This document shows positions 53,923 through 63,495 of a stretch of DNA of 64,000 nucleotides, piece by piece (position 1 is the stretch's first letter; each line of letters opens with the position of its first letter). Made by a program: the position numbers and the translations under genes. Source of the stretch: JBEISR01 sp044371425 (lineage in GTDB: Bacteria > Planctomycetota > Planctomycetia > Pirellulales > Pirellulaceae); NCBI GenBank assembly GCA_044371425.1, contig JBILTR010000005.1, positions 124,001 to 188,000 of the forward strand. Reading direction: 5' to 3'. The notes beneath the pieces are model-generated. The model made no database searches and had not been told where the DNA came from. It saw only the letters and a list, made by a program, of their open reading frames with translations.

Positions 53923-54474
53923 TCAGCGTCGAATAGTTCCATCGGCATCGGATTTCAGTTGCCGATGGAACTGCTGGACTACGTCGCGGCGGTAGATGAC
54001 CGGAAGGACATGGGGCCTTTTGGCCTGGATGGTCTGTTGAGCGGTCAGGGGGTCGATGCCGTGCTGGCGCATCAGGTAGCAGAGCACCACCGTTGCGCTG
54101 CGGGCCCTGCCCGCCTTGCAGTGGACATAAACCCCTTCTTGCCGGCTGATCGCCTCGGTGATGAAATCGACCGCCTGGTCGATCTGCGTCAGCGAGGGCG
54201 GGTTAAAGTCGGTGGTCGGGATCCAAAGCTGTTCGATGCGGTGCTGTTGGTAGAGCGATGGCCAGCCTTCGAATTCTTCGCAGGTGTTGACGACGCGGCG
54301 AATCCCCAGTCCAGCCAGCCTTGCGACATCGGGACGCAGGGGAACCGCACCCAGATAAAGTCCTGGTTCGATCTGGTCCCACCAGTGACGCATTTTCAAC
54401 GTGCGGCCCAGCAGCATGTTCCAGCCGAGCGTTGGCCAGTAGAGGCCTCGAGCTAGCCATCGCGGTATTGCCAT
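53923..54474 (-). CDS. Dual-specificity / tyrosine phosphatase
   Basis: 183-aa protein phosphatase. The active-site loop is VHCKAGRARSATVVL with C119 and R125 of HCxxGxxRS, and D89 in IPTTDFNPPSL is a candidate general acid. It looks like the PTPMT1/DUSP fold. The ATG at 54474 has GAGGAT at a good distance; the longer reading has no Shine-Dalgarno. There is a single hydrophobic stretch (LYWPTLGWNMLLG) near the N-terminus that might be membrane-associated. It converges on the DUF1559 hybrid and is divergent from the PQQ gene. Substrate, a protein or a phospholipid, is unknown. Confidence 0.85.
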   Translation of the reverse strand: MAIPRWLARGLYWPTLGWNMLLGRTLKMRHWWDQIEPGLYLGAVPLRPDVARLAGLGIRRVVNTCEEFEGWPSLYQQHRIEQLWIPTTDFNPPSLTQIDQAVDFITEAISRQEGVYVHCKAGRARSATVVLCYLMRQHGIDPLTAQQTIQAKRPHVLPVIYRRDVVQQFHRQLKSDADGTIRR

Positions 54475-54604
54475 CGTATCCTCACCATCTGCTGCTTCAC
54501 CTTCGCCTGCAGTTATACTCAAGCCATTGGGGTGAGCAATGGATCGCCGCTGGCAGATCGTCGCGGAATTTAGCAAGGTGTTGATGTTTGATGGGAGATG
54601 GCTC

Positions 54605-55903
54605 ATGGTCCGTCGCGATTTCAAAGACCTGCTCCGGCATGCGACCTGGAAGTTCTTTGCATGGCTGGTTGTAGGCTGGATGGTTGCGCCTTGTTCGTTC
54701 GCTCAGTCATCCCTGGATGCCAACTCCTGGGCGCGTTTTCGCGGACCCAACGGCCAGGGATGGCTGCCCGAGTGTCGCGTCCCCATGCCGTGGCGCCCCG
54801 ATCAGGTTGCTTGGTCGATCGATCTGCCGGGCGAAGGGAACGGATCGCCGGTCTTGTGGCGGGATCGCTATTACCTGCTGAGCGCCAACCCGCAGACGGA
54901 AAAGCGGCAGTTGATCTGTGGTGATCTGGCCACTGGCAAAGCGATTTGGATTGAGGAATTTTCGTCTCCATCTTTTCCGATCCACAAACTGAGTTCCTTT
55001 GCTTCGTGCACTCCCTGCGTGGATGAGACGGGAGTCTATGCGGCATGGGCGACACCCGAGCAGTTGGTGGTCAAGGCGTTTTCCCATGAGGGGAAGGAGC
55101 TTTGGAGCCGCGATCTGGGGAGGTATGTCAGCCAGCATGGCTTTGGAGGTTCGCCCATTCGAGTTGGGTCGCTGCTGGTTCTGGCCAACAGCCAGGATGC
55201 GCAGGAGCTGCCAGAGGGAGTTGCGCCAGGGGAAGATACGTGGATCGCATTGGATGCTGCCAGCGGTCAGGATCGTTGGCGGCTCAGTCGCACGGCGACG
55301 CGAGTCTGCTATGGAGCCCCCTGCGTGCAGATCGATCCTGAGGGGCGAACTGTGCTGCTGGGCGCCAACACGGGAGATGGATTTTTTGCGATCGATGCGG
55401 AGACTGGCAAGCAGCTGTGGAGTCGTTCGGCGTTCAGCAAGCGGGTCGTCAGCAGCGCTTTGCTGACCCATGGCATGCTGATCTCCACCGAAGGTTCAGG
55501 CGGTGGGGGAAACGTCCTGGTGGCGATCGATGCCTCCGGTTCGGGCGCCGAGCGATTTCGGGTGACGCGTGGAGCCCCCTATGTACCGACTCCAGTTGCC
55601 ACCAACGATCACCTCTTCCTCTGGGCCGACAACGGCATTGTCAGTTGCCTGGAGATGCCTTCCGGAAAGATGCTTTGGAGCGAGCGGATCGGAGGCAATG
55701 TATCGAGTTCCCCGGTGGTTCTGGGTGACAAGCTGATCGGGATCAGTCAGGAAGGGATGGTGACGGTCCTTTCTGCAGGCGGGGAGTTTGAGAAGCTTGG
55801 TGCGATCGATCTGGCGGAGGTGGTGCGAGCGACCCCGGCGGCCAGTGCCAGCCATCTGCTGATCCGCACCAACAAGCGGTTGATCTGCATCGTCGCGCCT
55901 TGA
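54605..55903 (+). CDS. PQQ-like beta-propeller secreted protein
   Basis: 432-aa secreted propeller with about seven blades. The signal peptide (FFAWLVVGWMVAPCSFAQ) is followed by WARFRGPNGQGW and blade motifs such as DAASGQDRWRLSR, DAETGKQLWSRSAF and EMPSGKMLWSERIG. The ATG at 54605 follows GGGAG. Such proteins are common in planctomycetes and serve as outer-membrane or periplasmic scaffolds; no quinone-binding residues can be claimed. It is followed by a glycosyltransferase gene after 78 nt on the same strand. Confidence 0.85.
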   Translation: MVRRDFKDLLRHATWKFFAWLVVGWMVAPCSFAQSSLDANSWARFRGPNGQGWLPECRVPMPWRPDQVAWSIDLPGEGNGSPVLWRDRYYLLSANPQTEKRQLICGDLATGKAIWIEEFSSPSFPIHKLSSFASCTPCVDETGVYAAWATPEQLVVKAFSHEGKELWSRDLGRYVSQHGFGGSPIRVGSLLVLANSQDAQELPEGVAPGEDTWIALDAASGQDRWRLSRTATRVCYGAPCVQIDPEGRTVLLGANTGDGFFAIDAETGKQLWSRSAFSKRVVSSALLTHGMLISTEGSGGGGNVLVAIDASGSGAERFRVTRGAPYVPTPVATNDHLFLWADNGIVSCLEMPSGKMLWSERIGGNVSSSPVVLGDKLIGISQEGMVTVLSAGGEFEKLGAIDLAEVVRATPAASASHLLIRTNKRLICIVAP

Positions 55904-55981
55904 ATCGCGGCGAAGAACGATTCGCGGTAACAACCGATTTTTTTTGCTCGCGACCGGCCAAGGGAAGCAAAGGAGCCAGGG

Positions 55982-57289
55982 ATGGCTGATGTGATCGTCA
56001 CCGCCCCCGGATCGCTGGGGGATGTCCACCCCATGCTTGGGCTGGCCTTGGAGCTGCGACGAGCCGGCAAGGAGGTGGTGTTTGCGGCGGCGGAGAGGTA
56101 TCTAAAGCTGGCCAGCGCCGCCGGCCTGGCGACTCATCCGCTGATCCGTGAAGAGGAATTCCAAAAGCTGCTTCAGCATCCCGATCTTTGGCACCCGAGG
56201 CGCGGGATACGACAGATCTTCGGTGGCGATTTTTCCCGGTCGTTGATGCCACATTATCGATGGCTGGAACAGCAGGTGATTCCCGGTCGCACGATGCTGA
56301 TCTCTCACTTCCTCGATTTTGCTGGACGCACCTATCGCGAAGTGCATCCCAAGACGCGAATGATCTCGGTGCTTCTAGCACCTTCGCTGCTGCGATCGAT
56401 CGAACACCCTGCGCGCTGGACGGCGCGGGGGTGGGAGGGATGGGGCCCGCGATGGATGCGCCCCGTTGTCTTTCGTATGGCCGATCGCGTCATCGATCGC
56501 ATCGCCAATCGCGCGATGCGTCCGCTGCGCCAGGAACTGGGACTGAAGAGTGTCAGTGGCGTGTTGGGTTCATGGTGGCGCAGCCCTGATGGGGCGATCG
56601 GTTTGTTCCCTTCCTGGTTTGCACCACCTCTTTCAAAAACCATCGATCCGTTACCGCTGTTCGGCTTTCCGCTCCTGGACGATCATCCAGTGGAAGACAC
56701 CGCAGAGAAGCAGCGACTGGAGGGATGGCTGGCATCTGCTTCTAAGCGGCCGATCGTCTTCGCTCCCGGAAGCGCTAATGAACAGGCCAGCGAGTACTTT
56801 CGGATGGCGATCGAAGTGTCGCGACGATTGGGTCGGCCTGCGTTGTTGCTGTCGAGCAATCCAAGGGAAAACCTTCCTGCGTCGCTGCCAGATCACGTCG
56901 CTGCATCGACCTACCTGCCATTTTCCTGGCTGCTGCCGCGGTGTGAGGGACTGGTGCATCACGGAGGCGTGGGGACCACCAGCCAAGCGTTTGCCACCGG
57001 GACCCCTCAAACCATTGTGGCGATGGCCTTCGATCAGTTCGACAACGGGGTTCGGGTGGAAGCCTTGGGATGCGGGAACTGGCTTCCTAAACGCCATGCG
57101 ACGGTCGATCGACTGGTCGAAGCGATCGGGAGGTGGGAAAAGGATGACTGCCGAAACCGGGCGCTGGAGCTTGCGAGGGAGATGTCCGATGATCCCATGG
57201 TCAGTGAAAGGTCGATTCGGTATTCCATCCACCTGCGCCGCGCTGCGGAGTTCCTGCTGGCCGATGGAGACCGGAAGGGAATCGGCTAG
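55982..57289 (+). CDS. GT1-like glycosyltransferase (UDP-sugar, MGT family)
   Basis: 435-aa enzyme of the YjiC/macrolide glycosyltransferase group. N-terminal TAPGSLGDVHPMLGLALEL is the acceptor-side loop; the donor-binding C-terminal half has GLVHHGGVGTTSQAFATGTP, preceded by SWLLPRC, and PTIVA-like AMAFDQFDNGVRVEALGCG. The ATG at 55982 follows AAGGAG. It acts in the cytoplasm on a lipid, sterol or small-molecule acceptor. The 3' end overlaps the convergent DUF1080 gene by 4 nt. Confidence 0.9.
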   Translation: MADVIVTAPGSLGDVHPMLGLALELRRAGKEVVFAAAERYLKLASAAGLATHPLIREEEFQKLLQHPDLWHPRRGIRQIFGGDFSRSLMPHYRWLEQQVIPGRTMLISHFLDFAGRTYREVHPKTRMISVLLAPSLLRSIEHPARWTARGWEGWGPRWMRPVVFRMADRVIDRIANRAMRPLRQELGLKSVSGVLGSWWRSPDGAIGLFPSWFAPPLSKTIDPLPLFGFPLLDDHPVEDTAEKQRLEGWLASASKRPIVFAPGSANEQASEYFRMAIEVSRRLGRPALLLSSNPRENLPASLPDHVAASTYLPFSWLLPRCEGLVHHGGVGTTSQAFATGTPQTIVAMAFDQFDNGVRVEALGCGNWLPKRHATVDRLVEAIGRWEKDDCRNRALELAREMSDDPMVSERSIRYSIHLRRAAEFLLADGDRKGIG

Positions 57290-58101
57290 CCCGGCGAAAG
57301 CGGTAGCAATTCAATCTTTCGGAAATCGACCGGATGGCTTTCCGACTGCACCGAAATCGTGCCGGCAGACAATTGCACCGTACCCGCTTGATCGGCCAGC
57401 ATCTTCGCATGCGGATCGCTGGGATCCAGCTGGGGACGCTGGTATTCCAACACCGTTTTCCCATCGATCCAGTGACGGATCACCTCGTTGCCTCGCACTT
57501 CGATCTCGGCCGTCACCCAGCCTTCGCCGTGAAAGGTGGGGGAGGTGGAGTTGGTGCAGTGGCGCGTCACCAGTTTGCCATTCATCTCCACATGGGTTCC
57601 GGGGGTACAGAGATTGGCGGTGGTGCGAGCGTTCTTGCCGTCCCCTCCCAGCAATTGGACCTCGATCGATGCTGGAAAATCCTGATCCTTTGTCATCGTC
57701 TCCGGCTGTTCCCCGTGCAGCATCAGGCCACTGTTGCGGAGGGCCCAACCGGGACCCCCAGGGACCTGTTGGCCGACGAATCGGTACTCGGCGCGCAGTC
57801 GGTAATGGGAGAAAGAATCCTTGTAGAAAAGATGCCCAAAGGTCTCATCGAACTTGTCGTACCCGTCGTAGACCACTCGCAGCAGTCCGTCCTCCACACG
57901 GAAGGTCCGTTTGGGATCCTCACCCAGAGGAAGGTAACGAATCTTTGGGGTCCAGCCAGAGAGATCTTGCCCATTGAACAGTTGGATCCAATCGGTCGCC
58001 TTGGGCTCGGTTGCAGAATCCTGAGACCAGAGAGGTCGGGCTGCCGTGGCGACGACTCCACAGGCGATTCCCATCCAATGTCGGCGAGAAACAAGATCCA
58101 T
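57286..58101 (-). CDS. Secreted DUF1080 protein
   Basis: 271-aa protein, one DUF1080 module. Start ATG at 58101 has CAGGAG at a good distance and gives a Tat-like signal (VSRRHWMGIACGVVATAARPLWS). Conserved LFNGQDLSGWTPKIRYL opens the domain, with GPGWALRNSGLMLHG, ASIEVQLLGGDGKNARTTAN and GKLVTRHCTNSTSPTFHGEG later. It is shorter than the double-module protein at 34126-35310. It converges on the glycosyltransferase, overlapping by 4 nt, and is divergent from the methyltransferase. Periplasmic; role in glycoside degradation is inferred. Confidence 0.85.
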   Translation of the reverse strand: MDLVSRRHWMGIACGVVATAARPLWSQDSATEPKATDWIQLFNGQDLSGWTPKIRYLPLGEDPKRTFRVEDGLLRVVYDGYDKFDETFGHLFYKDSFSHYRLRAEYRFVGQQVPGGPGWALRNSGLMLHGEQPETMTKDQDFPASIEVQLLGGDGKNARTTANLCTPGTHVEMNGKLVTRHCTNSTSPTFHGEGWVTAEIEVRGNEVIRHWIDGKTVLEYQRPQLDPSDPHAKMLADQAGTVQLSAGTISVQSESHPVDFRKIELLPLSPG

Positions 58102-58262
58102 GTCAAAGCTCCTGAGGTGTTCAGGGTTCAAGATGCAAGGAGAAGGTTGCACGACGGATTTTCCCTTCGCATGGTATCATGAAGCTCTTCTTCGCGTGGC
58201 GCTGTGGCTGATTTCTCAATGCGGCGCGGTGAGGGATTTCTTATGGAATCAGAGGCCGTTCG

Positions 58263-59210
58263 ATGACCAATCGCAGCGATTTGCCGGTCGGAAAGATCCA
58301 CTGGGGGGACTGCATCGATGGGATGGCGTCGCTTCCCGATGGTGCGATCGATCTGGCATTTGCCGATCCCCCCTTCAACATCGGTTATCGCTATGACGTC
58401 TACGATGACAAAAAAGAGCAGGAAGCGTATCTGGAATGGTGCCGACGTTGGATCGGGCAGGTGCACCGGGTGCTGAAACCCACAGGAGCATTCTGGCTGG
58501 CGATTGGAGATGAGTACGCTGCAGAACTGAAGATCGAGTCCCAGAAGCTGGGGTTTCACTGCCGCAGTTGGGTGATCTGGTACTACACCTTTGGAGTTCA
58601 CTGCAAGAAGAAGTTCACGCGATCGCACGCGCACCTGTTTCATTTCGTCAAGGATCCACAGCACTTCACATTCGAAGACAGCGCCATCCGCGTCCCGTCG
58701 GCGCGCCAGTTGGTCTATGCCGACAAGCGAGCCAATGCGGCGGGGAGAGTCCCGGACGACACATGGATCCTGAGGCCTCAGGACATCCCGGAGTCGTTTT
58801 CAGCCGACGAAGATACTTGGTATTTTTCGCGAGTTGCGGGGACGTTCAAGGAACGAGCTGGCTTTCATGGATGCCAGATGCCCGAGCAGCTTTTGGCGAG
58901 AATCATCCTGGTCTCCAGCAAGCCAGGGGAGGTCGTACTGGATCCTTTCGGTGGAAGTGGCTCCACGCTAGTGGTGGCCAGGAAATTGGGGAGAGAGCCG
59001 ATTGGATTCGAACTTTCGGAAGACTATGCACGGCAGGGCAATGAGCGGCTGAGCGGGACAAAGTCGGGCGATCCTTTGGCAGGAGCAGCCGATCCGCGTG
59101 TCAGCGCTCCCTCCAGTCAAGAAGCCTCTGCAAAAAGGCGAACGGATCGATCGAGCCGCAAATCGTGTCCCTCCAAGAGTCCGATGCTGAGACTGGATGA
59201 GTCGACGTGA
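58263..59210 (+). CDS. Orphan DNA methyltransferase (DPPF, beta class)
   Basis: 315-aa DNA methyltransferase. The catalytic motif IV is ADPPFNIGY (residues 34-42) and the AdoMet motif I is VVLDPFGGSGSTL near 223-235, so motif IV precedes motif I, the beta-class order with the target-recognition region between them (about 80-215). DPPF predicts N6-adenine or N4-cytosine methylation. The ATG follows GAGG at 7 nt. The C-terminus (about 270-315) is an unstructured Ser/Arg-rich tail. No restriction endonuclease is adjacent, so it is an orphan; the recognition site cannot be read. Confidence 0.87.
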   Translation: MTNRSDLPVGKIHWGDCIDGMASLPDGAIDLAFADPPFNIGYRYDVYDDKKEQEAYLEWCRRWIGQVHRVLKPTGAFWLAIGDEYAAELKIESQKLGFHCRSWVIWYYTFGVHCKKKFTRSHAHLFHFVKDPQHFTFEDSAIRVPSARQLVYADKRANAAGRVPDDTWILRPQDIPESFSADEDTWYFSRVAGTFKERAGFHGCQMPEQLLARIILVSSKPGEVVLDPFGGSGSTLVVARKLGREPIGFELSEDYARQGNERLSGTKSGDPLAGAADPRVSAPSSQEASAKRRTDRSSRKSCPSKSPMLRLDEST

Positions 59211-59493
59211 GGCGGCGAAGTGATGAGCGATTGGCGCTACGGCATCCCCTGTTTTCGGTCGATCCGAAAACTCTGTCGGTCTCTTGGTCTGCAATCGCTA
59301 CTACTATCAAAGGTTGCCACAAGTCCAGTACAGACGGATTCCCGTTTCAAAGAACAGTCCATCCGGTGACCTGCAAAAGGCAGTTCGAACGGCTGCATCG
59401 AATCCCAACGCGACGCAGGAAACTTCAAGAGAGTCGGGTTTTTTCGCTTTCATGACTCCTTGCGATTGTTTTTGATTCTCTCATTGGCACACG

Positions 59494-59525
59494 CGAAGCC
59501 GCAAAGGCACGAAGCCACAGAGAGC
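59494..59525. repeat. Period-8 purine-rich repeat, four degenerate units
   Basis: CGAAGCCG, CAAAGGCA, CGAAGCCA and CAGAGAGC follow each other in phase from 59494. The consensus is CRAAGSCR. The text resembles, from memory only, intergenic CACGAAG/CACAGAG elements found in many large bacterial genomes. Confidence 0.5.
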
Positions 59526-59870
59526 CCAGTCTTGTTTGCGCTTCTTGCTTGGATATCCAGCCAACTTTCTCTATGGGCGGTAGCTTAAGCTGCCATCGAA
59601 TCGACAGTTCTTGTGGCGCACGGAAAGGGCCGACCTGTGCGGACGAACGACCTGTGTTTTTACCTTCTTCGCGGCATGGTGTTTTCGCGTGAGACCAACT
59701 GACTCCCATACCGATCAAGGTTGCCATCATGAGGCGAAGACTACCCCGTATGGCAGCCAAGTGACAAGTTTTCCCTTGGCTGGTGGTAGACCATAGAAGC
59801 CAACTGCGTGGCTTTGGGTTCACCGCCTTCAGGAATCCTAACGGTTCCTTTTTCATCGGTGGGTCCAGTA

Positions 59871-59901
59871 AAAAAAGGCAGCGCCGAAGCGCTGCCTTTT
59901 T
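59871..59901. terminator. Bidirectional rho-independent terminator
   Basis: GGCAGCGC (59877-59884), loop CGAA, GCGCTGCC (59889-59896... ending in the T-run) form a perfect 8-bp stem flanked by six A on the left and five T on the right. It terminates the minus-strand surface-protein gene, whose stop is about 35 nt away, and could also stop rightward transcripts. Confidence 0.92.
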
Positions 59902-59934
59902 GGGAGACGAAGCCTTTGGGGGGATCCGGGCCGA

Positions 59935-62900
59935 TCAAACAAAGGCTGGGGCATCGTCACCGCAGAGGTACCAGCTGACTTGGTACCAGAGGAAATTGTT
60001 GTTGGGCGAGTCGGCCGAGGTGATATCGACGCGAATGCGGTTGTTGGCGATCAGTGAGCCACCGAAGCCGGGGAGGTCCTGCGTTCCATCGACGATCGGA
60101 CTTCCTTGGAACGTGCGGTTCGATGCATTTTGCTCGATCTCATACGCTCCACGCGTCAGGCCACCGAATTGGTAGTTGCCTGCGGCGTCGGAGTTGGTCT
60201 GAGCGACTTGGGTGCGGTTGCCGCCATCCAGTCGGAAAAGCGTCAGGCCGACGCTGGGGATCCCAGGATCGCCTCCATCCAGTGTCCGCGAATAGTTCTG
60301 ATCGAGAAACACCTTGCCGGAGATGACGCGAAGGCTTTCCAAAGTGGTGGTAGCTGTCGCGCTGTTGTTGCTGGTGTTGGAATCGACCTCATCGGCTGCG
60401 ACGGTTGCCGTGTTGGTGATGATCCCTGGGGTGGTCGACTGGACGGTGGTGTTGATCGTCACCGTGGCCGATCCACCTGGAGGGAGCGTGCCGAGGTTGG
60501 CTGTGAGGGTTCCGTTGATGTTGGTAACCGATCCCCCTGTGGAGGTCGATCCCGATACGAAGGCCAGTTGGTTAGGCAGTAGGTCGGTGATGCGGACGTT
60601 GTTGGCAGTGGAGCTGCCGACGTTGGTGACGGTCAGCGTGTAGCTGAGCGTGCTGCCGGTGACAACAGGATCGGCCAGGTCGATCTTGGTGATGGCCAGG
60701 TCGACCTGGTTGTTGACCGTGGTGGTGGCTGTGCTGGAAACCGAACTCTGGGCTTCCGTCGCAGCGACGCTGGCTTGATTGACCAGCGAACCGCGGGTCT
60801 CCGGGAGGACGCGAGCCGTGATCACCACGCGAGCGGTGGAGCCGGGGGTGGGGTTGTTGGCGCCGCCGGTGTTGCGCACCATCGATGGAATGGAGATTGT
60901 GATGTTGTCTGGATTGTTTGCGATGGTATCGCTGGCCGAAGGGGGCACGACCACGGCGGGAGTGGACGAGCCGGCGAAGGTGACTGTGACATTGGATGCA
61001 AGGACCTGAATGCCATCGGGGATGTTGTCGGCGATGACCACATTGGTGGCATCGGCGGGACCGTTGTTGGTGACATCGATGGTGTAAACCAAGTTGCCAC
61101 CTGCATTGACTGCCGAGGGGCTGCCGACTTTGGTGATGACGAAGTTGGCCGATGCATTGACCGTGGTGTTTGCAGTCGCCTGATTGTTATTGGCGTTCGC
61201 CTCGATCAGTCCGGTCGCCGTCGTGCTGATGGTGGCGACGTTGCTGATGCTGCTTTGGATACCTGGCAGGATGACCGCAGTGAGGGTGATGGACCCGGTA
61301 GTGCCTCGTGTGAGGTTGCCGATCTGAATCAGGATATCGTCGTTGTTGGCAGCGTTGTCATCCTGTGCTGTTGCCGGGATCGTGAAGGCGCTGGAGGGAA
61401 TCGCGACGCCATCGATAGTTCCCGTGATCGTCGTGAATTTCAGGCCATCTGGGATATTGTCGACGATGCGAACCTGGGATGCATCCGATGGTCCGTCGTT
61501 GACGAAGTTGACGGTGTAGGTGAGCGTCTGTCCGAGCGAAAGTGGGTTCGGAGTTCCTGTCTTGGTGACCGCCAAGTCGATCCGCCGCTCCAGTGGCGTC
61601 GTCAGCGTCGTCGAGTTGTTGTTGAGGTTGGTGTCGGTGAATCCACTGCTATCGATCAGTCCAACGGAGGCCTCGTTGACCAGCGAAATCGAATAGCTGC
61701 TGGGGACCGCCACAACGATCGTCACGATGGCCGACTGGCCGCTGACCAGAGAGGGGATATCGACCACCACGTCACCCAGTGGGCTGCCGGCCACCTGGGA
61801 TCCACTGGTGGTGCTGACATTGATCACCGTGAAGCCATCGGGCAGGTTGTCGATGACGCGGATTCCCGAAGCGGTTCCAGGACCGTTGTTGACGACATTG
61901 AGTGTGTAGGTGAGGTTCTGGCCGGCGATGGCCGGGTTGAGATTGGAGGACTTGGTGATCGCTAGGTCGACCGAGGTATTCTGTGGTTCGACGAAGCCGA
62001 AGTCGACGGTGAGATTCGTATTTGGGTTGGTGTCGCCATCGGTGGTCGATTCCGCTCCCGCCGCCAGCACGATCGCCGTGGTCGCCACACCGACTCCTGC
62101 GATCAACGCACCGTTGTTGTCACCATCGACGTTGTTTTCTGGATTGGCAACCACACTGCTGGGGTTCAGACCAGCCAGCGGCTGACCGGTTCCCAACTGC
62201 GAGATCGGGATCAGCACCAAGTAGGTGCCTGGGAACAGGTTCAAGAACTGATAGTTGCCGTTGGAAGCGCTGGTGGTGGTGCCGACCAGCGTGTCGGTAC
62301 CGATCTGAATGGTGCCATTGTTGTTGGTGTCGGAATAGAGTTGCAGCGCGACGTTGCCGATACCGTTTTCACCACCGTCCAGCAACCCGTTGTTGTTGGT
62401 GTCTCGCCACACGGTGCCTCCCAGCGAAAGGGGCTGGAGGTTGGCGAAGTTGACTACCTGGGCGGTCGAACCGGCGGTTTCGATGAAGTCGACTTGGCCA
62501 TCCGCAGCCGCTGCGCCATCGAACTCCATCTGGATCGCACGCACGCTGGTAAAGCTGGCTCCAGATCCATTCAGGTTGGTGAAGCTGGAAAAGGGGATGA
62601 AGAGCGTTCCGGTGGCCAGTCCGCCGGGAGTGACCGGCATCGCCACGGTCGCGATCGATGCATTGTTGGGTCCGCTGAAGACGCGAAGGATGACATTGGA
62701 GGCGATGTCGGTGCCGATCTTCATGCGAAAGCCGGTAGCGCCATTGGCCGTCAGATCGACTCCCCCAAGGCCATTGGTCGAGTCGATAGCGACCGCGTTG
62801 CCGTCGGCGCCATCCCAGACCACCGAACGCACGCCGGTGGTTCCTGCGTCAGAGGAGAAGGCAAGCAGGTTGGCGACGTTCTCGTTGTCGACGCGGATCT

Positions 62901-63495
62901 CGACCTTATCGCCAGTGATGCCCCCAGTGGCATCCGCAAAGATGTCTCGCTCTCCTCCAGCGATTCCCGCAACGGCTAGGAAGTTGCTGACCGGAGTCGG
63001 GCCGCCTACCTTGGCGGTGGCGATCTGTTGGCCTTCGTTGAAGGAGTCGATCAGGACACCGATGCTTCCGTCTGCCTGAGCCGGCGTGATAATCACCTGC
63101 TGGACAGTTTGGCTGGGACGCTGGATCAGGCCGGATGCTGCCGACTGGCGGACGAAGTAGGTGCCGGCGGTCAGCCCGCTGAAGTTGTAGAACCCTTGAG
63201 CGTTGGTGGTCTGGATGGCGACCTGAGTGTCATCGGCCCCGCCGTTGTCGAAGTTGCCGTTGCCGCCGTCTCGGAACAGCGTCAGCTGGATACCCGAAAG
63301 TCTCGGATCCGAGGCATCGATGCCGTTGTCGGTCAAGTCGGTGTAGACCGTACCGTTGATGACCCCAAGATCGCCCGCCATCATCTGGCGGCCTTCCAGC
63401 AGTTCCATCCTCAGGCGGCGTCGCGCTTCGGCTTGTTGCCGCTCAGCTCGGGGGCGAAAAGTTCGTTGCAACAACCGAGACAGGAAGGATGACAT
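59935..63495 (-). CDS. Large surface protein with DUF11 and SdrD-B-like repeats
   Basis: 1186-aa extracellular protein. An N-terminal RRLRMELLEGRQMMAGD phrase (residues about 27-43 after the start) resembles the planctomycete LEPR-XLL sorting-type motif. Two SdrD-B-like modules follow (GVINGTVYTDLTDNGIDAS, LGGTVWRDTNNNGLLDGG), then about five DUF11 repeats, each beginning like NVDLAITKS and containing GPxxAxxVRIxDNxPDG, and a final SdrD-B-like module (GKVFLDQNYSRTLDGGDPG). The ATG at 63495 with GAGG upstream is preferred. Acts at the cell surface or in the matrix. The window gives no partner; the terminator follows 34 nt after the stop. Confidence 0.88.
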   Translation of the reverse strand: MSSFLSRLLQRTFRPRAERQQAEARRRLRMELLEGRQMMAGDLGVINGTVYTDLTDNGIDASDPRLSGIQLTLFRDGGNGNFDNGGADDTQVAIQTTNAQGFYNFSGLTAGTYFVRQSAASGLIQRPSQTVQQVIITPAQADGSIGVLIDSFNEGQQIATAKVGGPTPVSNFLAVAGIAGGERDIFADATGGITGDKVEIRVDNENVANLLAFSSDAGTTGVRSVVWDGADGNAVAIDSTNGLGGVDLTANGATGFRMKIGTDIASNVILRVFSGPNNASIATVAMPVTPGGLATGTLFIPFSSFTNLNGSGASFTSVRAIQMEFDGAAAADGQVDFIETAGSTAQVVNFANLQPLSLGGTVWRDTNNNGLLDGGENGIGNVALQLYSDTNNNGTIQIGTDTLVGTTTSASNGNYQFLNLFPGTYLVLIPISQLGTGQPLAGLNPSSVVANPENNVDGDNNGALIAGVGVATTAIVLAAGAESTTDGDTNPNTNLTVDFGFVEPQNTSVDLAITKSSNLNPAIAGQNLTYTLNVVNNGPGTASGIRVIDNLPDGFTVINVSTTSGSQVAGSPLGDVVVDIPSLVSGQSAIVTIVVAVPSSYSISLVNEASVGLIDSSGFTDTNLNNNSTTLTTPLERRIDLAVTKTGTPNPLSLGQTLTYTVNFVNDGPSDASQVRIVDNIPDGLKFTTITGTIDGVAIPSSAFTIPATAQDDNAANNDDILIQIGNLTRGTTGSITLTAVILPGIQSSISNVATISTTATGLIEANANNNQATANTTVNASANFVITKVGSPSAVNAGGNLVYTIDVTNNGPADATNVVIADNIPDGIQVLASNVTVTFAGSSTPAVVVPPSASDTIANNPDNITISIPSMVRNTGGANNPTPGSTARVVITARVLPETRGSLVNQASVAATEAQSSVSSTATTTVNNQVDLAITKIDLADPVVTGSTLSYTLTVTNVGSSTANNVRITDLLPNQLAFVSGSTSTGGSVTNINGTLTANLGTLPPGGSATVTINTTVQSTTPGIITNTATVAADEVDSNTSNNSATATTTLESLRVISGKVFLDQNYSRTLDGGDPGIPSVGLTLFRLDGGNRTQVAQTNSDAAGNYQFGGLTRGAYEIEQNASNRTFQGSPIVDGTQDLPGFGGSLIANNRIRVDITSADSPNNNFLWYQVSWYLCGDDAPAFV

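Larger units (their letters stand above)
59211..59934. other. Convergent intergenic region with repeat and terminator
   Basis: 724 bases between the methyltransferase and the large surface-protein gene. A period-8 motif sits at 59494-59525 and a strong bidirectional terminator at 59871-59901. The rest holds only short frames; none has a convincing start. Confidence 0.55.

Noticed and set aside
58263..59210. Restriction-modification system
   Set aside because: Both neighbours are unrelated (a DUF1080 protein and an intergenic region); no endonuclease-like gene is seen.
60775..61965. 396-codon frame antisense to the DUF11 gene
   Set aside because: It mirrors repetitive DUF11 coding and is Gly/Asp/Arg-rich with no known features.
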